DNA from: Sphingomonadales bacterium UBA7471
Lineage (GTDB): Bacteria; Pseudomonadota; Alphaproteobacteria; Sphingomonadales; Sphingomonadaceae
DNA length: 24,724 nucleotides
Reading direction: 5' to 3'
NCBI GenBank assembly: GCA_002479765.1
Contig: DLOZ01000022.1
Location: 43,389-68,112 of the forward strand
Positions within the stretch are counted from its first letter, which is position 1, and each line of letters opens with the position of its first letter. The position numbers were made by a program, and so were the translations under genes. The notes under the pieces were generated by a model. It made no database searches. It was not told the origin of the DNA and saw only the letters and a list, made by a program, of their open reading frames with translations. Shown one piece after another: positions 1 to 6,696 of the stretch.

Positions 1-669
1 AACATCTTCCGCTTCACGCAGGCCGGTTCCGAAGTGTCCGCACTTCTTGGCCGTATTCCTTCGGCTGTGGGCTATCAGCCAACTTTGGCAACCGACATGG
101 GCCAGTTGCAAGAGCGTATTACGTCGACCACCAAGGGTTCGATTACCTCGGTTCAGGCCATTTACGTTCCTGCAGATGACTTGACCGACCCTGCACCAGC
201 CACGTCGTTCGCGCACTTGGACGCGACGACCACGTTGAACCGCGCAATTTCGGAATTGGGTATCTACCCAGCCGTTGACCCGCTTGACTCGGTCAGCCGC
301 GTTTTGACACCAGCCGTTGTTGGCCAAGAGCATTATGATACGGCACGCCGCGTTCAGGAAACGCTGCAGAAGTACAAGTCGCTTCAGGACATCATCGCGA
401 TTTTGGGCATGGACGAATTGTCGGAAGACGACAAATTGACGGTTACCCGTGCGCGTAAGATCCAGCGCTTCTTGTCACAGCCTTTCCATGTTGCTGAAGT
501 CTTCACCGGCATTTCCGGCAAGTTCGTTCAGGTCGAAGACACGGTTAAGTCGTTCAAGGCAGTCGTCGATGGCGAATATGACCATCTTCCAGAAGCAGCC
601 TTCTACATGGTTGGCGGCATCGAAGATGCAGTTGCCAAGGCTGCCAAGCTTGCGGCGGAGGCGGCGTAA
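1..669 (+). CDS. atpD: ATP synthase F1 subunit beta, C-terminal part (5' end outside window)
   Basis: The reading frame is open from base 1 and ends with TAA; the first residues seen are NIFRFTQAGSEVSALLGRIP, a core stretch of the F1 beta subunit, so roughly the first half of the gene lies upstream of the window. The 222 residues present include the SAVGYQPTLATDMG segment, the GSITSVQAIYVPADD strand, the DPAPATSFAHLDATT region and the C-terminal helical domain. The GTG at base 34 is an internal Val codon, not a start. The product is the catalytic subunit of the membrane-bound F1Fo ATP synthase, making ATP from the proton gradient. atpC follows after 6 bases, as usual for an atpAGDC order. Leucine codon use is odd: 11 TTG, 6 CTT and 1 CTG among 18 Leu codons, unlike later genes here. 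Confidence 0.98.
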   Translation, partial: NIFRFTQAGSEVSALLGRIPSAVGYQPTLATDMGQLQERITSTTKGSITSVQAIYVPADDLTDPAPATSFAHLDATTTLNRAISELGIYPAVDPLDSVSRVLTPAVVGQEHYDTARRVQETLQKYKSLQDIIAILGMDELSEDDKLTVTRARKIQRFLSQPFHVAEVFTGISGKFVQVEDTVKSFKAVVDGEYDHLPEAAFYMVGGIEDAVAKAAKLAAEAA

Positions 670-675
670 GCCATT

Positions 676-936
676 ATGGCACTTCGTTTCGAACTCGTAA
701 CACCTGAAAAGCTCTACCGCTCGGACGACGTCTATATGGTCGTCGTTCCGGGCAGTGAGGGCGATTTTGGTGTGCTTGAGGGCCATAGCCCAATGATGAG
801 CACTCTGCGTAACGATGCCGCGCTTGAGATTTACGCGTCGCAGGGTGCAACACCCGAGCGCGTCATCATCGCTGGTGGCTTTGCTGAAGTGAATGAGAAC
901 GGCCTGACCGTTCTGGCGGAGCGCGTCGAGGCTTAA
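676..936 (+). CDS. atpC: ATP synthase F1 subunit epsilon, short form
   Basis: This 86-residue protein has the beta-sandwich N-terminal domain of the F1 epsilon subunit (FELVTPEKLYRSDDV near the start; GSEGDFGVLEGHSPMMSTL around residues 27-45; GGFAEVNENGLTVLAERVEA at the end). Epsilon belongs to the rotating central stalk and links F1 to the c-ring. In most bacteria it is about 130-140 residues because a two-helix C-terminal domain that inhibits ATP hydrolysis follows the sandwich; here the protein stops right after the sandwich, so that inhibitory domain is absent. The ATG is preceded by GGAGGCGG located inside the end of atpD. The stop codon lies in the loop of a hairpin that probably ends the operon. 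The short length looks natural rather than a frameshift, because the downstream frames carry no epsilon-like helix. Confidence 0.95.
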   Translation: MALRFELVTPEKLYRSDDVYMVVVPGSEGDFGVLEGHSPMMSTLRNDAALEIYASQGATPERVIIAGGFAEVNENGLTVLAERVEA

Positions 937-947
937 GCCTCACGCGT
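921..947. terminator. Hairpin ending the atp operon and the convergent SH3 gene
   Basis: Bases 922-926 (CGCGT) pair with 942-946 (ACGCG) and 928-932 (GAGGC) pair with 937-941 (GCCTC), with one bulged C at 927 and the loop TTAA at 933-936. The loop contains the atpC stop codon. There is no strong T-run on either side, so termination strength is uncertain, but the position between two convergent genes fits a shared terminator. Confidence 0.55.
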
Positions 948-953
948 TACGTC

Positions 954-1460
954 TCAGGGCGCTTCGTCGCCCCAGATGCGCGCCGTTTCAATATAACCAT
1001 AGCGCCCCTCGGTTTCGAAGCGGCAATAACCTTTTTCACATTCTTCGATAAGCCCGACCACACCGGGTTCAACGCGCCATGATATATGCGCGTTGGCTTG
1101 GGGCGCGTCACGCAATGCGCCAATATCCTTACCGATGACGATGGCAGCCCGCTTGGGGCTCAGCAAGCGGACATGAAGCCATCCCTGCGCGCCATCTGGG
1201 TCTTGCACCTTGCGCCATACGCTGTGCACCGCCACCACCTTCACGGGCAGGTTTTCGCGTTTATACACCCAAGTAACGGGGAATTCAGTACTTGGACCCG
1301 TGCGCATGCGCGCCTCTGGCTTCGAAATCGAGGCCCAATAAGGCGGCTTTTGTTGGGCCTGCCCGGCGGCGGACGCAGCACCAAAAAGCATGAGCGCCAA
1401 TGCGCCGCAACGCACTATCGAATTGTATTGATTAACCATAACTTTTACCATCGGCTTCAT
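954..1460 (-). CDS. Exported bacterial SH3-like (SH3_4/DUF1058-type) protein
   Basis: The protein has an N-terminal hydrophobic signal (CGALALMLFGAASAAGQAQ) and then two SH3b-like repeats. The first carries the typical EARMRTGPSTEFPVTWVY and GWLHVRLLS strands; the second carries GALRDAPQANAHISWRVEPG and YGYIETARIWG. Such domains are thought to bind cell-wall or protein ligands in the periplasm; the actual ligand is unknown. Three in-frame ATG codons lie at 1460, 1451 and 1439. I chose 1460 (168 residues), but 1439 gives a more compact signal peptide and is equally possible; a further upstream start at 1490 would put charged residues before the signal and is less likely. The gene converges on atpC and is divergent from the hydroxyacid dehydrogenase gene. 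SH3_4 proteins are often found in this position-independent way in alphaproteobacteria, so neighbours say little about function. Confidence 0.82.
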   Translation of the reverse strand: MKPMVKVMVNQYNSIVRCGALALMLFGAASAAGQAQQKPPYWASISKPEARMRTGPSTEFPVTWVYKRENLPVKVVAVHSVWRKVQDPDGAQGWLHVRLLSPKRAAIVIGKDIGALRDAPQANAHISWRVEPGVVGLIEECEKGYCRFETEGRYGYIETARIWGDEAP

Positions 1461-1535
1461 TCTATACCGTAAGCGCGGCGCGCAGCGCAACCATCCTGTC
1501 TTGACCTTGTCCTATATTCGGCTTTAGTCACTGCC

Positions 1536-2534
1536 ATGCCCGAACTTAGCCGCATCGAACGCCCATCTGTCCGCGTCACCCGCACGCTTCTTCCCGCCGT
1601 TGAAAAGCGCATGGCAGAACTTTTCGATACACGCTTCAATGCTGATGACACCCCCCTCACCCGCGACGCGCTTGTCGCCGCCATGGCGGATTGCGACGTG
1701 CTCGTGCCGACGGTCACAGACTCCATCGATGCCAGCATCATCGCCGCCGCCCCGCCGCGCCTGAAATTGATTGCGAGCTATGGCGCCGGGGTCAATCATA
1801 TCGATCTGGCCGCAGCAAAGGCCAAGGGCATCATGGTCACAAACACGCCCGGCGTGTTTACGGACGACACTGCTGACCTAACGATGGCGCTCATTTTGAA
1901 CGTGCCCCGCCGGCTTGGCGAAGGACATCGTGCCATGCGCAATGGCGAATGGGGCGGCTGGAGCCCCACCGGCATGCTGGGGCACCGCATTGGTGGCAAG
2001 ACGCTTGGCATCATCGGCCTTGGCCGTATCGGAGAGGCCGTGGCCCTGCGCGCCAAGGCATTTGGCATGCATATCATTTACAACAAACGCAGCCGCTTGC
2101 CCGCCAGCGTTGAGGATGAACTGGGCGTCACGTTCGAACCCGACATCGACCGGCTGGTGGCCCGTTCGGACATCATCACACTGCACTGCCCGTTAACCGC
2201 AGATACAAACAAAATCATCAATGCCGAACGCATCGCGCACATGAAACCCAACGCGTATGTCATCAACAGCTCACGCGGTGAATTGATCGATGAAGACGCC
2301 TTGATTGAGGCATTGCAAAGCGGGCGTATCGCGGGCGCAGGGCTTGATGTGTACACGCATGAACCGGCCGTAGACTCACGGTTCCTCAGCATAGCCAATG
2401 CGGTGCTGCTTCCGCATTTGGGCAGTGCCACATATGAGGGACGCGAAGCATCGGGCGAGCGCGTGATTACAAATATCCGTGTATGGGCCGACGGCCACCG
2501 ACCGCCCGATCAGGTGCTTGAGGGCTGGCAATAA
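1536..2534 (+). CDS. D-2-hydroxyacid dehydrogenase (glyoxylate reductase-like)
   Basis: This 332-residue protein is a complete NAD(P)-dependent D-isomer specific 2-hydroxyacid dehydrogenase. It has an N-terminal substrate-binding part with SYGAGVNHID (81-90), the dinucleotide-binding motif GLGRIG (161-166), and the catalytic triad expected for the family: Arg247 in SSRGELID, Glu276 in THEP and His294 in LPHLGSAT. The family interconverts 2-keto acids and D-2-hydroxy acids. The overall look is closest to glyoxylate/hydroxypyruvate reductases (GyaR/GhrB group), but the true substrate cannot be read from sequence. No clear Shine-Dalgarno precedes the ATG at 1536; a TTGACC hexamer lies at 1501-1506. 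An intrinsic terminator follows the stop codon, so it is probably a single-gene transcript separate from amtB. Confidence 0.92.
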   Translation: MPELSRIERPSVRVTRTLLPAVEKRMAELFDTRFNADDTPLTRDALVAAMADCDVLVPTVTDSIDASIIAAAPPRLKLIASYGAGVNHIDLAAAKAKGIMVTNTPGVFTDDTADLTMALILNVPRRLGEGHRAMRNGEWGGWSPTGMLGHRIGGKTLGIIGLGRIGEAVALRAKAFGMHIIYNKRSRLPASVEDELGVTFEPDIDRLVARSDIITLHCPLTADTNKIINAERIAHMKPNAYVINSSRGELIDEDALIEALQSGRIAGAGLDVYTHEPAVDSRFLSIANAVLLPHLGSATYEGREASGERVITNIRVWADGHRPPDQVLEGWQ

Positions 2535-2548
2535 GCAATTTTCTGTCG

Positions 2549-2574
2549 ATTGCGGTCAGTGAACCGTAATTTTG
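2549..2574 (+). terminator. Intrinsic terminator after the hydroxyacid dehydrogenase gene
   Basis: ATTGCGGT (2549-2556) pairs with ACCGTAAT (2563-2570) across the loop CAGTGA, with one G-T wobble, and is followed by TTTGTG. It begins 15 bases after the stop codon. Stem, small loop and trailing T-run match a rho-independent terminator. Confidence 0.65.
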
Positions 2575-2578
2575 TGCC

Positions 2579-2607
2579 TTGAGGCTTTTTTACCCCGCGC
2601 CTAGAGA
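2579..2607 (+). promoter_or_regulatory. Possible sigma70-like promoter for amtB
   Basis: TTGAGG (2579-2584) and TAGAGA (2602-2607) are separated by 17 bases and lie just upstream of amtB. The -10 match is weak. No NtrC-type inverted repeat or sigma54 GG-N10-GC pair could be identified, although nitrogen control of amtB would be expected. Confidence 0.3.
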
Positions 2608-2635
2608 CGTGGCAAATAAGCGGGCAGGGAAAATT

Positions 2636-3946
2636 ATGATCCAGAAATTTGTGCAGTTAGCGCTGGTTTTAAGCGCAGCCATGTCAGCGCCAGCGATGGC
2701 ACAGGCGGGTATGGTCGCCATCCCTGAAACCAACAGCGGTGATAGCGCGTGGATTTTGACCGCATCGGCCCTCGTGCTGATGATGACGCTTCCTGGCCTT
2801 GCGCTTTTTTACGGCGGGCTGGTTCGCGCCAAAAACTTCTTATCGGTCCTCGTTCAATGCGGCGCGATTGCCGCTATTGCCTCGGTGATCTGGATTGTCA
2901 TTGGCTACAGCCTCGCCTTTTCCGTGGGCGGCAACGGCTTCATTGGCTCGCTTGAAAATGTCATGTTCAATGGCTTGCTCGATTCTGTCCGTGAGGGGCA
3001 GACAACAGGCGAGCTTGCCTTTGCGCTTTTCCAGATGACATTTGCCATTATCACCCCTGCCCTGATCGTCGGCGCATGGGTCGAACGCGCCCGCTTTGGC
3101 TGGGTCGTGGCTTTCAGCGCCTTATGGTCGCTGCTGATCTATGTCCCCGTGACCCGCTGGGTTTGGGGCAACGGTTTTCTGGCCGACCAGGGCGTCATTG
3201 ATTTCGCCGGCGGCATTGTTGTGCACACCACGGCGGGTATTTCTGCGCTTGTTGTCGCGCTCATGCTCGGAAAGCGCATTGGCTTTCCCAAAACGCTTAT
3301 GCTCCCGCACAGCCCCGCACTCACAGTGGCAGGTGCAGGCCTGCTCTGGGTTGGCTGGTTTGGCTTCAACGGCGGATCGGCTTTGGCGGCCAATGACGCA
3401 GCCGCCAGCGCCATCATCAACACCCATGTCGGGGCTTCGGTGGCTGCGATTGTCTGGCTGATGATTGAACGTATCAAGGTCGGCAAGGCAACCGCCGTCG
3501 GCTTTGCAACGGGCGCAGTCGCTGGACTTGCGACGATCACACCGGCAGCAGGGGTGATCGGCCCCGGTGGCGCGATCATTCTCGGCATATTGGCAGGCGT
3601 CGTCTGCTTCTGGTTTGTTGGCCTTGTCAAAGGCACGTTGAAAATCGATGACTCGCTCGACGTTTTTGCGGTGCACGGTATCGGCGGGATACTTGGTTCC
3701 GTCCTGCTGGCGGTCTTTGCTAGCGAAGCGCTTGGGGGCGCTGGCTATGCCGAAGGTGTGGGCATGGCATCGCAATTGTGGGTTCAGGTGAAAGCCGTGG
3801 CCATCGTCGGCGCCTATTCAGCCGTGGTCACGCTGATCATCGGCTATATGGTGTCGATGGTCGTACCGATGCGTGTCAGCGAAGATCAGGAGCGTGACGG
3901 GCTTGATATTTCAAGCCATGGCGAACGCGCTTGGGATTTGGATTAA
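2636..3946 (+). CDS. amtB: Ammonium transporter (Amt/MEP/Rh family)
   Basis: The 436-residue product is a complete Amt channel. The start at 2636 is chosen because a GGGA-containing purine run precedes it and the protein then begins with a signal peptide (MIQKFVQLALVLSAAMSAPAMAQA), as in other proteobacterial AmtB proteins. About eleven membrane helices follow. Key residues are visible: FYGGLVRAKN (58-67), the Phe gate region in LFQMTFAIITPALIVGA (131-147), Asp189 in VIDFAGG, and the twin pore histidines His197 (VVHTTAG) and His347 (AVHGIGG). The cytosolic tail ends in RDGLDISSHGERAWDLD, the part that PII proteins contact. It works as a trimer in the inner membrane to import ammonium. The usual partner glnK is not adjacent on either side, so any PII control must come from a gene elsewhere. 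Confidence 0.96.
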   Translation: MIQKFVQLALVLSAAMSAPAMAQAGMVAIPETNSGDSAWILTASALVLMMTLPGLALFYGGLVRAKNFLSVLVQCGAIAAIASVIWIVIGYSLAFSVGGNGFIGSLENVMFNGLLDSVREGQTTGELAFALFQMTFAIITPALIVGAWVERARFGWVVAFSALWSLLIYVPVTRWVWGNGFLADQGVIDFAGGIVVHTTAGISALVVALMLGKRIGFPKTLMLPHSPALTVAGAGLLWVGWFGFNGGSALAANDAAASAIINTHVGASVAAIVWLMIERIKVGKATAVGFATGAVAGLATITPAAGVIGPGGAIILGILAGVVCFWFVGLVKGTLKIDDSLDVFAVHGIGGILGSVLLAVFASEALGGAGYAEGVGMASQLWVQVKAVAIVGAYSAVVTLIIGYMVSMVVPMRVSEDQERDGLDISSHGERAWDLD

Positions 3947-3977
3947 GCCACCCCTGACGGCAACGTAATGCTACATA

Positions 3978-4009
3978 GCCCTTGATCGCGTTGCTTCGCG
4001 ACCAAGGGC
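3978..4009. terminator. Bidirectional terminator between amtB and the flavin oxidoreductase gene
   Basis: GCCCTTG (3978-3984) pairs with CAAGGGC (4003-4009), and TCGCG (3986-3990) with CGCGA (3997-4001), with one A-C mismatch and the loop TTGCTT. AATTTCTT follows on the plus strand. It sits between two convergent genes, so it probably stops both. Confidence 0.72.
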
Positions 4010-4033
4010 AATTTCTTGTAAATGAACCCGGCG

Positions 4034-5437
4034 TCAATCGCCCGTCAGGATGCGGTCGATCAATTGCTGCACCGTCGGAACGAAACCGTTCGAATAGAAC
4101 GGATCCTTGCCGAACAGATAGGCGCTGTGCCCTGCGAACATCAGGTTTTCGTCTATGGGCGCGCCGTGTGCAATATTCTGCAATGCCTTTTGAATGCAGA
4201 AGCTGCGCGGATCGGCGAGGCGACCCGTCGAATTATTGTCATGGTCCTTCCACGACGAAAATCCGCAATGCGACAGACAGCCCATGCAGTCCTTCTGATC
4301 CTTGCGAATGACTTCGCCCGACGGCGGGGTCACGAAGACCAAGGTGTTGTCAGGCGTTTTCAAAGCGACCGTAAACCCGCGTGCATCCCATTCGCGGGCC
4401 TTCATCAGGTCCGCAGGCTTCACCCAGAAATTCTTGCCCTTCACGCCGACATCCAGCTGCGCGCTATGTTCCGCATCGGCGGTCTGCACATAGGCAATCT
4501 GGCGTTCTGAACGGGCCTGCAACTCAAGCAGGAACGGATTGATGACGGCGCTTGAATAGAAACCTGTTGGCGAAAACTGGTGCAACAACACACCGTCTTC
4601 AGGAATTTTCGTAAGCGCGTCTTTCCAACCCTGAGGAATGGGGCTTTCTTGCGTGAGCAATGGCCGCGTACCGAACTGGAATGCGATCTGCCCAAGCTCT
4701 GGATTATCAATCCAGTTGTTCCAGTCGCGCAAGAACCATACGCCGCCTGCCATCACGATGGGCACGTCGTCCGAAATGCCTTCAACGCGCATGACATCGC
4801 GTAGCGCTTTTACGCGCGGATAGGGATCTTCGGGGCTGCGCGGGTCTTCCGCGTTGGAAAGGCCGTTATGGCCACCTGCCAACCATGGGTCTTCGTACAC
4901 CACTGCACCCAACCATTCGGGCACCTTGTGATAGGCGCGTTTCCACAATGCACGGAATGCACGCGCTGAGCTGACGATAGGCAGATAATATACGCCATAT
5001 TGCGCCGCAATTTCCGAAAGCTTGTAAGGCATGCCCGCGCCGCAGGTGACGCCGGTAACCATCCCCTTGGTCGCTTCCAATATGCCGTGCAAAATGCGCT
5101 GCGATCCGCCCATTTCCCAAAGCACGTTGATATTGATGGCGCCTTTGCCATTGGCCATTTCATGCGCCAGACGAACCTGCGCGATGCCGCCACGGATGCC
5201 GTATTCCACCAGCTCTTCATGACGTTCTGCGCGTGTTTTCCCGTGAAAAACCTGCGGGATCATCTCGCCATTTTCATCATAGCTGTCGGCATTAACCGCC
5301 GACACAGTGCCAATGCCGCCGGCAGCAGCCCATGCGCCAGAACTTGCATGATTGGTGGCGGCAACGCCCTTGCCACCTTCGACCAATGGCCAAACTTCGC
5401 GGCCACCGTACATTATGGGTTTCAGACCCTTGAACAC
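4034..5437 (-). CDS. Nitronate monooxygenase/2-nitropropane dioxygenase-family flavin oxidoreductase with Cys-cluster tail
   Basis: This 467-residue protein belongs to the FMN-dependent NPD/YrpB barrel family: GGIGTVSAVNADS near residue 40, GVTCGAGMPYKL at 129-140, PIVMAGGVWF at 226-235 and FQFGTRPLLTQESP at 253-266 are the phosphate- and flavin-binding segments. It is clearly longer than the roughly 320-350 residues of typical nitronate monooxygenases. The extra C-terminal part holds Cys384, Cys387, Cys391 (C-x2-C-x3-C) and Cys414, which could bind an iron-sulfur cluster or metal. The start is a GTG at 5437, supported by AGGGG eight bases upstream; an ATG at 5413 is a poorer choice. Family members oxidise alkyl nitronates or act as enoyl or quinone reductases; the substrate here is unknown. 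It stands alone between a terminator and an upstream glycosyltransferase gene. Confidence 0.85.
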   Translation of the reverse strand: MFKGLKPIMYGGREVWPLVEGGKGVAATNHASSGAWAAAGGIGTVSAVNADSYDENGEMIPQVFHGKTRAERHEELVEYGIRGGIAQVRLAHEMANGKGAININVLWEMGGSQRILHGILEATKGMVTGVTCGAGMPYKLSEIAAQYGVYYLPIVSSARAFRALWKRAYHKVPEWLGAVVYEDPWLAGGHNGLSNAEDPRSPEDPYPRVKALRDVMRVEGISDDVPIVMAGGVWFLRDWNNWIDNPELGQIAFQFGTRPLLTQESPIPQGWKDALTKIPEDGVLLHQFSPTGFYSSAVINPFLLELQARSERQIAYVQTADAEHSAQLDVGVKGKNFWVKPADLMKAREWDARGFTVALKTPDNTLVFVTPPSGEVIRKDQKDCMGCLSHCGFSSWKDHDNNSTGRLADPRSFCIQKALQNIAHGAPIDENLMFAGHSAYLFGKDPFYSNGFVPTVQQLIDRILTGD

Positions 5438-5475
5438 AAATACAACCCCTAAAATCTATAACAACAGCGCCGTTC

Positions 5476-5499
5476 AGCGCGCTTCCATGATGGCGCGCT
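5476..5499. terminator. GC-rich hairpin after the glycosyltransferase gene
   Basis: AGCGCGC (5476-5482) pairs with GCGCGCT (5493-5499) over a 10-base loop. It lies 12 bases past the stop codon of the minus-strand glycosyltransferase gene and upstream of the flavin oxidoreductase gene. There is no T-run, so it may be a weak terminator or simply a leader structure. Confidence 0.35.
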
Positions 5500-5510
5500 A
5501 TCGCAATTAT

Positions 5511-6659
5511 CTAGCTTTGTCGCGCAAAATCGGCACGTTTCATGGCGGAACCATATAGCTGCCGATAACGCGCAAACATTGTGTCTTCATCATATAATGC
5601 ACAGGCCAGATTGCGGTTGGCACTGCCCAGTTTTTCGCGAAGTCCGGCATCATGTGCCAGTTCACTAATGGCTTGCGCCAAAGAAGCCTCGTCCGTGCGC
5701 GGGGCGATGAACGGGCGGTTTTCACGTGCGAGGATATGTCGTACGTCGCCAACGTCGGTAGAGACCACCGGAAGGGCGCTGGCCATCGCCTCTATGAGGG
5801 AAATCGGATATTGCTCGCTATCCGACGACAATGCAAAAATATCGAACAGGCGAATATAGCGCGCCGGGTCACGTAAGTAGCCGGGCATCATCACACGGTC
5901 TGATATGCCAAGCCGCTCTGCCTCCGCCATGATGGCACCACGCTCTGGCCCATCACCCACAATCGCGAGCCGGACATTTGGCCCGGCGGCCGCAACCGCA
6001 CGCACAAGCCGCGGAAGATTTTTGACCGCGCGCAGCCCGGCGATTGTGCCGACGACAATTTCGCCAGTGCGTTTCTGAAAGCCCGGAAAAGATCCGCGCT
6101 GCGGCCGCCTGTTAAAATGGTCGGTATCGATGCCATTGGGGAAACGACAAATCTTGTCCAGCGGCTGATGCCATATGGTTCGGGCGATATGCTCAAGCGT
6201 TTTCGATGGGACGACCAGCGCATTCGATCGCTGCAACGCAATCATACGAAACCAGTTTCGCCGTTTTTTCAGCCGGTCGACTTCATCATCGCTGAACCCG
6301 TCTTCATGATGAATCAGCGGCGGCAAGCCCATGCTGCGGGTGAACAAGGTATGCGCCATCACCCCATCCATCGCGCCCCAATTATATGTCAAAACGAGAT
6401 GGAATTTCTTCATATAATGGGCAAGCTGACGATAGCGCCCAATGGCTGGCATGCCTTTCAACGACGGCGCCGCATCTTTGGGGAACTGGACTTTGACACG
6501 CCGGTCAATCGCATCGGCAGCGCCAAAGGCATCATCAACCGCTGACAAAACGATATGCTCTGCCTGATCGCCAAAATGGTTCATAAGACGAACCGTGCGC
6601 GATTCCTGCCCGCCAAGGTTAAAGCTGCTATGCAAATGGAGGATGCGGACCGCCGCCAT
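5511..6659 (-). CDS. Glycosyltransferase family 4-type (GT-B fold)
   Basis: The 382-residue protein has the two Rossmann-like halves of a retaining GT-B enzyme. The N-terminal half starts with RILHLHSSFNLGGQESRTV (residues 5-23), where the glycine-rich loop binds the acceptor. The C-terminal half has GTIAGLRAVKNLPRLVRA (204-221), LAIVGDGPERG (231-241) and the E-x7-E motif with Glu282 and Glu290 in SEQYPISLIEAMA, which holds the nucleotide sugar. The ATG at 6659 has AGGAAAGG just upstream; a longer form from 6680 is unlikely. Homologous groups work in polysaccharide or exopolysaccharide assembly (TIGR03088-like), but no other sugar gene is next to it, so donor and acceptor stay unknown. It is divergent from selO with only 37 bases between start codons. 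Confidence 0.88.
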   Translation of the reverse strand: MAAVRILHLHSSFNLGGQESRTVRLMNHFGDQAEHIVLSAVDDAFGAADAIDRRVKVQFPKDAAPSLKGMPAIGRYRQLAHYMKKFHLVLTYNWGAMDGVMAHTLFTRSMGLPPLIHHEDGFSDDEVDRLKKRRNWFRMIALQRSNALVVPSKTLEHIARTIWHQPLDKICRFPNGIDTDHFNRRPQRGSFPGFQKRTGEIVVGTIAGLRAVKNLPRLVRAVAAAGPNVRLAIVGDGPERGAIMAEAERLGISDRVMMPGYLRDPARYIRLFDIFALSSDSEQYPISLIEAMASALPVVSTDVGDVRHILARENRPFIAPRTDEASLAQAISELAHDAGLREKLGSANRNLACALYDEDTMFARYRQLYGSAMKRADFARQS

Positions 6660-6696
6660 ACTTGCCTTTCCTTCTCGCACCGCCCAGATGCTTTGA

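Noticed and set aside
676..936. atpC as a pseudogene because it is short
   Set aside because: The beta-sandwich is intact, the stop is followed at once by a terminator hairpin, and no frame beyond it encodes the missing helices.
3122..3775. Long open frame on the minus strand within amtB (217 codons)
   Set aside because: It lies wholly opposite amtB, has low-complexity composition without any family motif, and mirrors codon bias of the real gene.
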